Source: Clostridia bacterium (GTDB lineage Bacteria; Bacillota_A; Clostridia; Christensenellales; CAG-138). Taken from it: DNA of 22,968 nucleotides. The position numbers and the translations under genes are program-made. The first letter of the stretch is position 1, and the number at the start of each line of letters is the position of its first letter. This document shows positions 1 through 6,996 of this stretch, one piece after another. The notes beneath the pieces are model-generated. The model did no database searches. It was not told the origin of the DNA and saw only the letters and a program-made list of their open reading frames with translations. The stretch is taken from the NCBI GenBank assembly GCA_017553815.1, contig JAFZJT010000313.1, positions 1 to 22,968 of the forward strand, written 5' to 3'.

Positions 1-47
1 CATTATACCATATTTTGCCTCTTTTTTCCAGTTTTTTTAATAAAAAT

Positions 48-77
48 AGACCGCTGACTTGGGTTTGTCAGCGGTCT
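48..77 (-). terminator. Intrinsic terminator for the minus-strand regulator genes
   Basis: A perfect 11-bp stem (AGACCGCTGAC / GTCAGCGGTCT) closes an 8-nt loop. Read on the minus strand it is followed by a T-rich run (ATTTTTATT), which is the layout of a rho-independent terminator. It lies about 240 nt beyond the stop of the regulator ending at 316. The plus strand has no T run directly after the stem, so the minus orientation fits best. Confidence 0.75.
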
Positions 78-78
78 G

Positions 79-100
79 AAGGACGGCGAGAGCCGTCCTT
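79..100. terminator. Second hairpin of a tandem terminator pair
   Basis: A perfect 9-bp stem (AAGGACGGC / GCCGTCCTT) with a GAGA loop lies directly beside the hairpin at 48-77. In the plus direction it is followed by CTTCGTT, only weakly T-rich. In the minus direction it precedes the stronger terminator. It probably backs up termination of the minus-strand genes, and a role on the plus strand is possible. Confidence 0.5.
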
Positions 101-121
101 CTTCGTTGAGTCTATAGATAA

Positions 122-281
122 TAATACTAAACTCTGAATATAACCGAACTTCTTGCAGGTTGTTTTCCGCACTGGTCTCTCTTCGCTCAACAATACTCCA
201 TATTGCCTCGCTCCGTTCGACTTCGACAGGACGAAAAACTCCTCGGCAATTTAGTCCGCTTTTAATCGGAGCTTAGTGTTA
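122..281. repeat. Non-coding segment bounded by imperfect 13-nt inverted repeats
   Basis: TAATACTAAACTC at 122-134 and GAGCTTAGTGTTA at 269-281 are inverted copies with 2 mismatches in 13. They enclose about 134 nt with no credible reading frame. A smaller inverted pair, ATTGCC (202-207) and GGCAAT (245-250), lies inside. The exact reverse complement of the left end recurs at 1600-1612. The layout suggests a small non-autonomous repeat element, but no target-site duplication is evident. The rest of the 1-315 stretch holds only the terminator hairpins. Confidence 0.4.
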
Positions 282-315
282 AATAACTGCGCGGAGACCG
301 CGGGAGCACTTGCGG

Positions 316-1452
316 TCAGTCCTTTATGTACGATAAAAAATTCTGTACGGCGCGGACGATCGCATCAAAATTGGTCTTGAAATAGACTCTGCCGTCGCCC
401 CTTTCCCTATCAAGGAAGCCGTTTTCATAGAGCGTAGTCAAATGCCTTGAAACGTTTCCGGGATTCAGATCCATGTCGTTGGAAATGTTAAAGCAGTAAT
501 CGCGATTCTTGAACATCCTTGCGAGCATCTCGACCCTGACCGGGTCGGCAAGCGCCTTGAGCGCTTCCGCGATATTGTCGACACTCTTTTCTGTAAGCAC
601 GGCGGTGTATTCGGGGTAGACGGCGATGCCGATACAGATTGTGGTTATATCATCGGGCGACGGAGAGGAGAGATCGTCGAAGCTGTTGCCAAGCTCATTG
701 AAAAGGAAGAAGGAAACGTACGCTCTTGCGAGCATCTTGAGCTGCGTCTTAGGGTCGATGCGCATCAATGCCGTCACCTGCTCAACGCTCATGGAGGCGA
801 GATTGCGCTCCCAATAATCCGCCGATACAGCGAAGATGTTGGCAAGCCTCTCGTCGATCACGGCTTCAAGGCGCTCTGCGTACGGGCGAATGAGCTTGGC
901 GAGCCTATCAATATAAAGCTCGTGCTGATTGAGCGCAAGGAAGGTATCCATCTTGGCCTGGTGCGGATAGTCGAGGGAGTAAAGCTGCTCAAAAAGGGTG
1001 GGAGGGGGAGCGTCCGCGGTTGCCGTAAGGAAGTTCAAGCCGTGCATGTGGTAATTGAGGATCTCCAACCCTTCCCGTTTGGCCTCGTTCCAGTCGTTCT
1101 TGACCTGCTCGATGGCTTCATCGAAGCTTACGGGCTTGATCTGAAGCATCGAAAAAACAAGAACCTTCGCAATGCAGTTGCGCTCGTTTATTTCGCCGGT
1201 ATCGAAGGGCTTGAAGAAGAATTTGAAATCCTCGTTTGCAAAATCGATGTCGGCGCAGACGGAATCCATGATCTCTTCTGCAAGCTTCGCGTTGTGCCAA
1301 AGATCGCTTATCTGGGAAGGCGACAAGACCGCGCCGAACAGATCCATCAGCCTGCTCGCATTAGCGGTATACGAATCACTGCGATAGTATCGGCATATCA
1401 TGGCGATCGTTTCAAAAAGAATGACCGGCTTGCGAACCATGTTTATTATCAT
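316..1452 (-). CDS. ArsR-like winged-helix transcriptional regulator (paralogue A)
   Basis: This 378-aa protein has a C-terminal winged-helix domain of ArsR type at about residues 295-378. It contains the typical LADPVR turn leading into helix 1, a recognition helix around 330-347 (GNVSRHLTTLYENGFL) and a wing ending in RVYF. The N-terminal 290 residues are predicted mainly helical and match no domain I can name; they may sense a ligand or protein. The usual ArsR metal motif ELCVCDL is absent, with one cysteine (C320) near that place, so metal sensing is doubtful. At 378 aa it is far longer than classical ArsR/SmtB proteins of about 100 aa. The start is supported by GAGGAG six nt upstream of ATG. 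The next minus-strand gene is a paralogue with the same architecture and length, which points to tandem duplication. Confidence 0.8.
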   Translation of the reverse strand: MIINMVRKPVILFETIAMICRYYRSDSYTANASRLMDLFGAVLSPSQISDLWHNAKLAEEIMDSVCADIDFANEDFKFFFKPFDTGEINERNCIAKVLVFSMLQIKPVSFDEAIEQVKNDWNEAKREGLEILNYHMHGLNFLTATADAPPPTLFEQLYSLDYPHQAKMDTFLALNQHELYIDRLAKLIRPYAERLEAVIDERLANIFAVSADYWERNLASMSVEQVTALMRIDPKTQLKMLARAYVSFFLFNELGNSFDDLSSPSPDDITTICIGIAVYPEYTAVLTEKSVDNIAEALKALADPVRVEMLARMFKNRDYCFNISNDMDLNPGNVSRHLTTLYENGFLDRERGDGRVYFKTNFDAIVRAVQNFLSYIKD

Positions 1453-1491
1453 GCGTTGCTCCTCGTTTCCGTGAACATAATTCCAGATTGT

Positions 1492-1520
1492 ATTATAGCA
1501 TCAAATTGCACTCGCGGCAA
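1492..1520 (-). promoter_or_regulatory. Sigma-70-type promoter of regulator paralogue A
   Basis: On the minus strand a -35 TTGCCG (1515-1520) is followed after exactly 17 nt by a consensus -10 TATAAT (1492-1497), about 40 nt from the start codon. Paralogue B has the same -35, -10 and spacing. A stretch of the form TGRAATTATRTTCA also lies downstream of both -10 boxes and may be an operator. Confidence 0.7.
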
Positions 1521-1763
1521 GCGCAAAAACGGGCGGGAGGGCGAGTTTTAGCAAAGATAGTGAATTCCTAAAATAAGCTCCGCAGTGGAATGTGAATTGG
1601 AGTTTAGTATTAACTTGGGAAAAGATCGGTGGAAGAATTCAGCCGGGTAAACCCGTTCCTGAGAAAGCCGGTTCAAGTCAGATAACGTAATGTTTCATTT
1701 GAAGCTATGCATGCGCAGGAGCGACGGACGGTTGCCCCCCACGCTTGCAGTGAACCCCGTGAA

Positions 1764-1790
1764 ACGCACTCAGGTATTATCCGAGTGCGT
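1764..1790 (-). terminator. Hairpin after regulator paralogue B
   Basis: An 8-bp stem (ACGCACTC / GAGTGCGT) has a further GG/CC pairing inside the loop. It lies 14 nt beyond the stop of the minus-strand gene ending at 1805. In the minus direction it is followed by only a short TTTC, so termination may be weak. The remaining sequence between the two regulators (about 1520-1763) shows no gene. Confidence 0.4.
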
Positions 1791-1804
1791 GCAACGGAAA
1801 TGGA

Positions 1805-2935
1805 TCAATACTTGATGAACGACAAAAGGTTGGCGGAGGCGCGCTCGATCGCTTCGATATCCGTTTCAAAATAAAGTCTGCCACGTTTTTTTGTTCTTTT
1901 AAGGAAGCCGTTTTCGTAAAGCAGAGTCAGAGTCCTTGAAACGTTTCCCACGTTCATATTCATGCTTTGCGCAAGGTTGAGGCAGTAATCGGGTTCCTTG
2001 CTCAACCTCACGAGGATCTCGAGTCTGATGGGGTCGGCCAGTGCCTTCAGCTTCTCCGAGAACTTGTCGATGCGCTGTCCTTCAAGCACCAAAGTGTACT
2101 CGGGATAGATGCCCATGCCGACAACAAGCGTGGTAATGTCATCGGGAGAGGAGGAGGGGTGGCCGTCGAAGCTGTTGCCTATCTCGTTGAAAAGGAAGAG
2201 GGAGACATATGCCTTATTCAGCTTGGTGAGTTTGGCTTTTTCTTCGATGCGCATGAGTGCGACTATTTGCTCGTTTGACATAACTTCGAGGCTGAACTCC
2301 CAAAAATCCGCTGATGAAGCGTAGACCGGAGCAAGGCCGGAGAGAGCCGCCTCGAGGCGTACTGCGTATGGGCGCACGATCTCGGCCAGCTTTGAAAGAT
2401 ATGCTTCGTGCCGGTCAAGAGCGAGAAAGGAAGCCATCTTCGCCTGATAAGGGTAGTTCATCGAGTATATCTGCTCGAAAAGGGAAGGGAGATCGCGTCC
2501 GTTTGCGCTCATGAAGTTGATACCATGCATGTGAAAATGCAGGAGCTCAAGACCGTCTCTCTTGACATGTGCCCAACCGTTTTTGACCTGCTCGATCGCA
2601 TCGTCGAAGCTCAACGGCTCCAGTATCATAACCGAAAAAATCAAAACTCTCGCAACGCAGTTGCGCTCCGCCGCATCGTCGGTGTCGAAGGGTTTGAAAA
2701 AGAATTGGAAGTCCTTATCCTCAACATCGATATCGGCGCAAATGTTGTTCATAAGACGATCGGCAAGCTCGCCTCTGAGCTTAAGCTCGACGATCTGGCT
2801 GGACTTCATGCCGCTGGAGAATAAACCAGTCAGCCTTTCGGCGGCAGCGGAATAGGATTCCTTGCGATAGTATCGGCATATCATGGCGATAGTTTCAAAA
2901 AGAATGATGGGCTCTCTAACCAAGCTTATTATCAT
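1805..2935 (-). CDS. ArsR-like winged-helix transcriptional regulator (paralogue B)
   Basis: This 376-aa protein is collinear with the product of the gene at 316-1452, and more than half the residues look identical by eye. Shared blocks include ILFETIAMICRYYR near the N-terminus, a CADID..FFFKPFDT block, NYP-type and FNEIGNSFD segments, and the C-terminal winged helix (about 293-376, recognition helix GNVSRTLTLLYENGFL). Divergence is greatest in the wing (KRTKKRGRLYF against DRERGDGRVYF) and parts of the N-terminal domain, so the operators or signals may differ. A purine-rich AGGAGCGAG precedes ATG. It is transcribed divergently from the helicase-nuclease gene with a 435-nt gap, so it could control that unit. 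That role is inferred from position only. Confidence 0.8.
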   Translation of the reverse strand: MIISLVREPIILFETIAMICRYYRKESYSAAAERLTGLFSSGMKSSQIVELKLRGELADRLMNNICADIDVEDKDFQFFFKPFDTDDAAERNCVARVLIFSVMILEPLSFDDAIEQVKNGWAHVKRDGLELLHFHMHGINFMSANGRDLPSLFEQIYSMNYPYQAKMASFLALDRHEAYLSKLAEIVRPYAVRLEAALSGLAPVYASSADFWEFSLEVMSNEQIVALMRIEEKAKLTKLNKAYVSLFLFNEIGNSFDGHPSSSPDDITTLVVGMGIYPEYTLVLEGQRIDKFSEKLKALADPIRLEILVRLSKEPDYCLNLAQSMNMNVGNVSRTLTLLYENGFLKRTKKRGRLYFETDIEAIERASANLLSFIKY

Positions 2936-2974
2936 GCTTTGTTTCTCGCTCCTGTGAATATAATTTCAAGTTAG

Positions 2975-3003
2975 ATTATAGCATCAAACCGCGGCCGCGG
3001 CAA
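2975..3003 (-). promoter_or_regulatory. Sigma-70-type promoter of regulator paralogue B
   Basis: The -35 TTGCCG (2998-3003) and -10 TATAAT (2975-2980) on the minus strand are 17 nt apart, the same as in paralogue A. TTTGATGC directly before the -10 and the GYGCTTGCCGCG around the -35 are also shared. This conservation in otherwise diverged flanks suggests a common control. Confidence 0.7.
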
Positions 3004-3298
3004 GCACAAAACAGGCGGATAGCGCAATTGAATAAAGCTTACCGGAATACAAATTATGATAAAAGATGTCCGCGTCCATTTGCGCGTGTTTTCGGCGGGA
3101 GGGCGAATTTGCGCGATGATTATAGGGCTGCAAACAAATGACAAGGCGCATTTTTGTTAAAGCCGTCCGTGATGTTCCTGCTGAAAGCCACTATCTTGAA
3201 TCGGCAGACGCTTGGCAAACCTTCAAAGCGCGTTTAATTCTAATAATGCAATGTTTTCTGTTTTATTTCACTTATTGGAACTGAAAACGCTGATTCAC

Positions 3299-3349
3299 TT
3301 GAAAAAAACAGACGGTCATGATATAATGTTTAGTATAAAATACTGTTTT
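3299..3349 (+). promoter_or_regulatory. Promoter with overlapping dyads for the helicase-HNH operon
   Basis: TTGAAA (3299-3304) and TATAAT (3322-3327) are separated by 17 nt, a near-consensus promoter with a start site expected near 3334. Two dyads surround it: AAAACAG (3305-3311) with CTGTTTT (3343-3349), flanking the -10, and AGTAT-AAA-ATACT (3332-3344) at the expected start site. Both are placed where a repressor could act. The remaining 2936-3298 gap carries the divergent regulator promoter and no convincing gene. Confidence 0.7.
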
Positions 3350-3370
3350 ATCAAAATAGAGGTGGCTGCG

Positions 3371-5629
3371 ATGAAATCATACATAGAAACAAAGTCAAAC
3401 GGCATAGTGTCACCCAAGAAGGGCAGCAATAAACGTACTTTATACGACCATCAAAAGAAAGCCATAGCCAATCTTGATCTCATCAACCGCGATAGTTCAT
3501 ACAGCACCCTTATTGTTCTTCCTACCGGCGGCGGAAAAACATATACAGCTGTAGTGTGGCTTCTCGGAAATGCCATTGACCGTAAAAAGAAGATCCTTTG
3601 GATCGCTCACAGGCAGACGCTGCTTGATCAGGCGGCTGAAACGTTCAGGGACTATGCGTATTCCGAAGTTATACCGAGCATATCGTCGTTTAGCTACAGG
3701 GTTATTTCAGGAGCGAACGAGCATGACCGAACGATCGATATCGACAAGAAAGACGATCTGCTCATTGTCAGCAAGGACAGCTTGGGGCGCAATCTCGGTG
3801 CGTTGAACGCATGGCTCAAGGGCGAGGATGAGCTGTATCTGATCGTTGATGAAGCGCATCACTCAACAGCTAAAACCTATCGCAAGGTGATAGACTATGT
3901 GAAAGGCAAGGTTAAAAACGTTAAGCTTATCGGATTGACAGCAACGCCCTTGAGAACCGCCGAAAGCGAGCAGGGATTGCTTGCCAAGATATATACGGAC
4001 GGTGTCGAGAACGGAGTGGTAGTCCACAACGATAAGGGCATCACTTATCAGATATCCTTGAAAGAACTTATCAATAGGCAGATACTATCCAAGCCTATCA
4101 TCGAAAGCTATAACACCGGTGAAGAATACGGCCGTTTCATTGGAGTGAAAGACCTTGAAACGATACAGCATTTCGACATCATCCCGGATGAACTTGCAAA
4201 GGAGATGGTCGAAAATGCCGACCGCAACAAGTTCATCGTCGAAAAATACGTTGAAAACAAGGAAAAGTACGGGCAGACCATTGTTTTTGCGCTGAATCGC
4301 AGTCATGCAATGGTTCTGTCTGCGCTGTTCAATCATTATGGGATAAAAGCAGGATATGTGGTTTCATCTGTAAAGGATATGGTCACAGGTGCCGTCATCA
4401 GTCACGAAGATAATGCCGCTGTTTACGAAAAGTATAAAAACGGCGAGATACGGGTCATTGTAAACTGCAATATTCTGACAGAGGGCGTCGATCTTCCCAA
4501 AACCCAAACCGTATTCCTAACAAGACCCACCGTTTCCAAGATACTTATGACGCAGATGGTCGGCAGAGCATTGAGAGGTGAAGAGGCAGGCGGAACCAAG
4601 AATGCGTATATTGTTTCCTTTATCGACAACGGACTTGATAAGATAGCATGGTCCAATTCCGAAACGATATTTGAGGGCAACAACGATTTTGCCGATACCA
4701 AGAGCGAGTATGAAAAGCGCGATATTCGACTCATCGCTATATCCAAAATAGAAGAATTCGCTAAAATGCTGAACGACTCCGCCGACACGAAGGCGCTTGA
4801 GAAAGCTCCGTTCACTCAGCGTATCCCTGTCGGCATGTATGCATTTACATATCTCGAAGAAAACGGCATGGATATTTCCTATCAGGTCATGGTATACGAC
4901 AGCACCAAAGGAGCCTACGAACAGCTTATGGAGAATCTGCCGCTTCTGTTCAAAGAATTTGGGGAAGAGAAAGAATACTTGTCGCATGAAGAACTCGCGG
5001 TGATGACGGGACAATGCAGGGATACATTCTTCCTTGGCGAGATGATACCGCCATACGACGAAAAGGACATCGTCAATATTCTTAAATACTATGCGCAGTA
5101 TGACTCCGCGCCAACTTTTTATACCTTTGACGATCTGGACAAGAGCAAGATCGATGTATGTGCGATCGCCGAATACATAGTTAAACAGAAAATGGATCCC
5201 GTTACGCAGTCCGCATACGTTCAGCAGCTTTGGAATGAGGGGGATGACAATGTTTTGAGGCTGTTTTTCGGCAGGCAGAAGTATTTCTATAACCAGCTTA
5301 ACCGTGAGATACTTAGGATAACTTCGCCCTTCCTCTTTGAAGAAGATGAGGATAATGTTGTATACGGCAAACGCCGATTTGAGGACATGGCGCTATACGA
5401 GATAGGCAGGATCGACCCTAATTATGAGAAAACGCTCCGTGATTCGGCTTTTGCCAAAGCCGAATCAGCGGACGGACAGTATGCCTGCGCCTTTTGCGGA
5501 AAGAAATATGCTGACCGTATAATGCTGCAGGTGGATCATATTATTCCGATGAACAAGGGCGGCAAAACCAAGCCGGAGAACCTGCAGATACTTTGCCGCT
5601 CCTGCAATGCCATAAAGAGTGATAAGTGA
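3371..5629 (+). CDS. SF2 DEAH-box helicase fused to a C-terminal HNH endonuclease
   Basis: The 752-aa product begins with an SF2 helicase core: a Q-like LYDHQ segment (24-28), Walker A PTGGGKT (51-57), DEAH (160-163), motif III-like LTATP (189-193), motif V ILTEGVD (368-374) and motif VI QMVGRALR (395-402). About 300 residues of unassigned sequence follow. An HNH nuclease ends the protein, with C706/C709 and C742/C745 as probable zinc ligands, DH at 722-723 and N737 in GKTKPENLQ. All main catalytic motifs are present. The ATG at 3371 has GAGG eight nt upstream and follows the promoter. An in-frame start at 3212 would lie upstream of that promoter. This suggests an ATP-driven DNA translocase that cleaves DNA, as in phage-defence or restriction enzymes, but no named system is recognised. 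Base composition is more AT-rich than the housekeeping genes downstream. Confidence 0.88.
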   Translation: MKSYIETKSNGIVSPKKGSNKRTLYDHQKKAIANLDLINRDSSYSTLIVLPTGGGKTYTAVVWLLGNAIDRKKKILWIAHRQTLLDQAAETFRDYAYSEVIPSISSFSYRVISGANEHDRTIDIDKKDDLLIVSKDSLGRNLGALNAWLKGEDELYLIVDEAHHSTAKTYRKVIDYVKGKVKNVKLIGLTATPLRTAESEQGLLAKIYTDGVENGVVVHNDKGITYQISLKELINRQILSKPIIESYNTGEEYGRFIGVKDLETIQHFDIIPDELAKEMVENADRNKFIVEKYVENKEKYGQTIVFALNRSHAMVLSALFNHYGIKAGYVVSSVKDMVTGAVISHEDNAAVYEKYKNGEIRVIVNCNILTEGVDLPKTQTVFLTRPTVSKILMTQMVGRALRGEEAGGTKNAYIVSFIDNGLDKIAWSNSETIFEGNNDFADTKSEYEKRDIRLIAISKIEEFAKMLNDSADTKALEKAPFTQRIPVGMYAFTYLEENGMDISYQVMVYDSTKGAYEQLMENLPLLFKEFGEEKEYLSHEELAVMTGQCRDTFFLGEMIPPYDEKDIVNILKYYAQYDSAPTFYTFDDLDKSKIDVCAIAEYIVKQKMDPVTQSAYVQQLWNEGDDNVLRLFFGRQKYFYNQLNREILRITSPFLFEEDEDNVVYGKRRFEDMALYEIGRIDPNYEKTLRDSAFAKAESADGQYACAFCGKKYADRIMLQVDHIIPMNKGGKTKPENLQILCRSCNAIKSDK

Positions 5630-6162
5630 TGAAAAGCTGTTTGTACACTCCGCTCGAATTAGCTCTTATCATTCGGTTTCACCGTATGGACAGCGAGCAA
5701 TACATAGAACTGCTTCAAAACATACACCGCTACGATAATATCTATGTTCAGCCCGAATACCGTCATGAAAGGAAAAAGTTTATACTTGATGTTATGGATA
5801 GGCTGAATTATTTCACCGACCCCGAAGCATACCTATCCGAGCAGAGCGGTATAGAAAGGGATATGAACGACTTCGGATTGTGCAACAACAGCCGAGTCGG
5901 CGATGCTGAGCATACGTTTTCGCATCTGATCTTCAAGGAACTCAGACTGCGGATACTGTACATAAATAAAAAAGGCTTCGCAAAAATGAAGCTCCGAACT
6001 CTGCTCTCGGAGCTTGGGTACAAAAGGCGTTCACCAAACGTGATAGTGTATATTTGCGACTGCCTGCTGTTCTACCATATCGAAACAACGCTGAAGGGGA
6101 ACGAGCCGTGCAGGATAGATGAGATCGATATTGACGAAACGGTAATTTTCAGAGCAGTATAG
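5629..6162 (+). CDS. Unknown protein translationally coupled to the helicase-nuclease
   Basis: The 177-aa product belongs to no family I recognise. It is rich in Tyr, Arg and acidic residues, has no signal peptide or membrane segment, and appears mostly helical. A C-terminal part (about 118-177) begins with a basic KLRTLLSELGYKRRS stretch and ends in an acidic IDEIDIDETVIF strand-like tail. The start overlaps the helicase stop (TGATG); a GTG one codon earlier (5626) is the alternative. Such overlap means coupled translation and suggests a partner, accessory or control subunit of the helicase-HNH protein. A strong terminator follows 9 nt after the stop, so the operon has just these two genes. 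Confidence 0.75.
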   Translation: MKSCLYTPLELALIIRFHRMDSEQYIELLQNIHRYDNIYVQPEYRHERKKFILDVMDRLNYFTDPEAYLSEQSGIERDMNDFGLCNNSRVGDAEHTFSHLIFKELRLRILYINKKGFAKMKLRTLLSELGYKRRSPNVIVYICDCLLFYHIETTLKGNEPCRIDEIDIDETVIFRAV

Positions 6163-6171
6163 ACTGAATGC

Positions 6172-6219
6172 AAACAGGCGGATATCTCGCTACGGAGTAT
6201 TCGCCTGTTTATATTTTTC
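6172..6219 (+). terminator. Intrinsic terminator of the helicase-HNH operon
   Basis: AAACAGGCGGATA (6172-6184) pairs with TATTCGCCTGTTT (6198-6210) through 13 bp including one G-T pair. An inner CTC/GAG pairing extends the stem, and ATATTTTTCT follows. This is a strong rho-independent terminator 9 nt after the stop of the unknown gene. Confidence 0.9.
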
Positions 6220-6283
6220 TCTGCTGTAAAAGCTTTTTTGAAGAAGGGAGATAACTCCGTATCTGCGCGATCATTCGCGCCGC

Positions 6284-6809
6284 ATGGTTATCACAGAAAA
6301 AGCCGTACGGCATTGATTCTGAAGAATAAAAGTGACACAACATATATAATTCGAAAAACGGGAGGGAAAAACCATGAAGAACAACCTGAAAAAAAGCATC
6401 CGCGCGCTTTGCGCATGGCTGAACGATGAATTCATGAAGGATGCCTTCGGTGACGGGGAGACGGCTCTTGTTAAGAGCACGACCGTCAAGGCGGATAAGA
6501 ACCAATAATACGATACCGACCCCGGAAACGATACGAACGATAGGGTGTTTATCATGAGCATCGCCGAAGCGGAGAAGTATTTTGCCTCCAACGGCTCGAA
6601 CGAGTGATGCGCAACGGAATACGCCATTTCACGCGGCGTCAGCGGAGAAAGCGGCGAAAAGGGCACCTGCTGCTCTTCGCACTCCGGGCGATGGCGCGGG
6701 ATATGCCGCCTATATCGCGAACGGCTGGGGCGTGACGAACAGCGGTGAGAAGGTCAGCTATGAGAGCCACGGGGTTCGTCCCGTCATAATGATCGAGCCC
6801 AAGGCCTGA
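6284..6809 (+). pseudogene. Decayed DUF6273-like gene
   Basis: Fragments in order resemble the DUF6273-type domain as I remember it: MVITEKA (from 6284), PYGIDSEE in another frame, AWLNDEFMKDAF and TTVKADKN (from 6374), RVFIMSIAEAEKYFAS, a CATEYAISRG block, then LRTPGDGAGYAAY and SHGVRPVIMIEP to 6809. The conserved CWWWLRSPGD region is broken by what looks like a 2-nt deletion near 6671-6674. In-frame stops occur at 6506-6508 (TAA) and 6605-6607 (TGA), and the N-terminus seems missing. A GGAGGG site before ATG 6374 could still yield a 44-aa peptide ending at 6508, but its sequence is simply part of the domain. Lesions this numerous are unlikely to be sequencing errors. Confidence 0.65.
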
Positions 6810-6947
6810 GGTGCGAAAACGGCGCAGAATAAAGCGCTCAATACAATAGGCCAATTCTTTGATCCCGCCGCGGGGAGCTTTTCGGGCTTCCTGCGGCTCT
6901 TTGTTTGCGCAGCTTTTTCGCACTTTGTTTCTTTTGCGCAGCAATGC

Positions 6948-6977
6948 TTGAACCCGACCCCTTCCTTATGTTATAAT
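6948..6977 (+). promoter_or_regulatory. Promoter of the kamB-kamC pair
   Basis: TTGAAC (6948-6953) and consensus TATAAT (6972-6977) are 18 nt apart, so transcription should begin near 6984. That leaves an untranslated leader of only about 13 nt, just enough for the GGAGG at 6985-6989. The 6810-6947 stretch upstream holds no gene, only a repeated TTTGCGCAGC (6904-6913 and 6934-6943). Confidence 0.75.
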
Positions 6978-6996
6978 GCTATTTGGAGGAATGGGC

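Noticed and set aside
922..1551. 209-aa open frame on the plus strand opposite regulator A
   Set aside because: It is the antisense shadow of a clear regulator gene, with no ribosome site or domain. Similar shadows elsewhere were dropped for the same reason.
3138..3284. Possible 48-aa open frame upstream of the helicase promoter
   Set aside because: No ribosome site, no recognisable similarity, and it runs into the promoter. It could be a gene fragment, but nothing supports that.
3212..3370. In-frame N-terminal extension of the helicase gene
   Set aside because: It begins upstream of a near-consensus promoter (3299-3327). The extra 53 residues look non-coding, and ATG 3371 has a proper ribosome site.
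6374..6508. 44-aa small gene with a good GGAGGG ribosome site
   Set aside because: Its sequence continues the DUF6273-like homology beyond the TAA, so it is more likely part of the decayed gene than an independent peptide.
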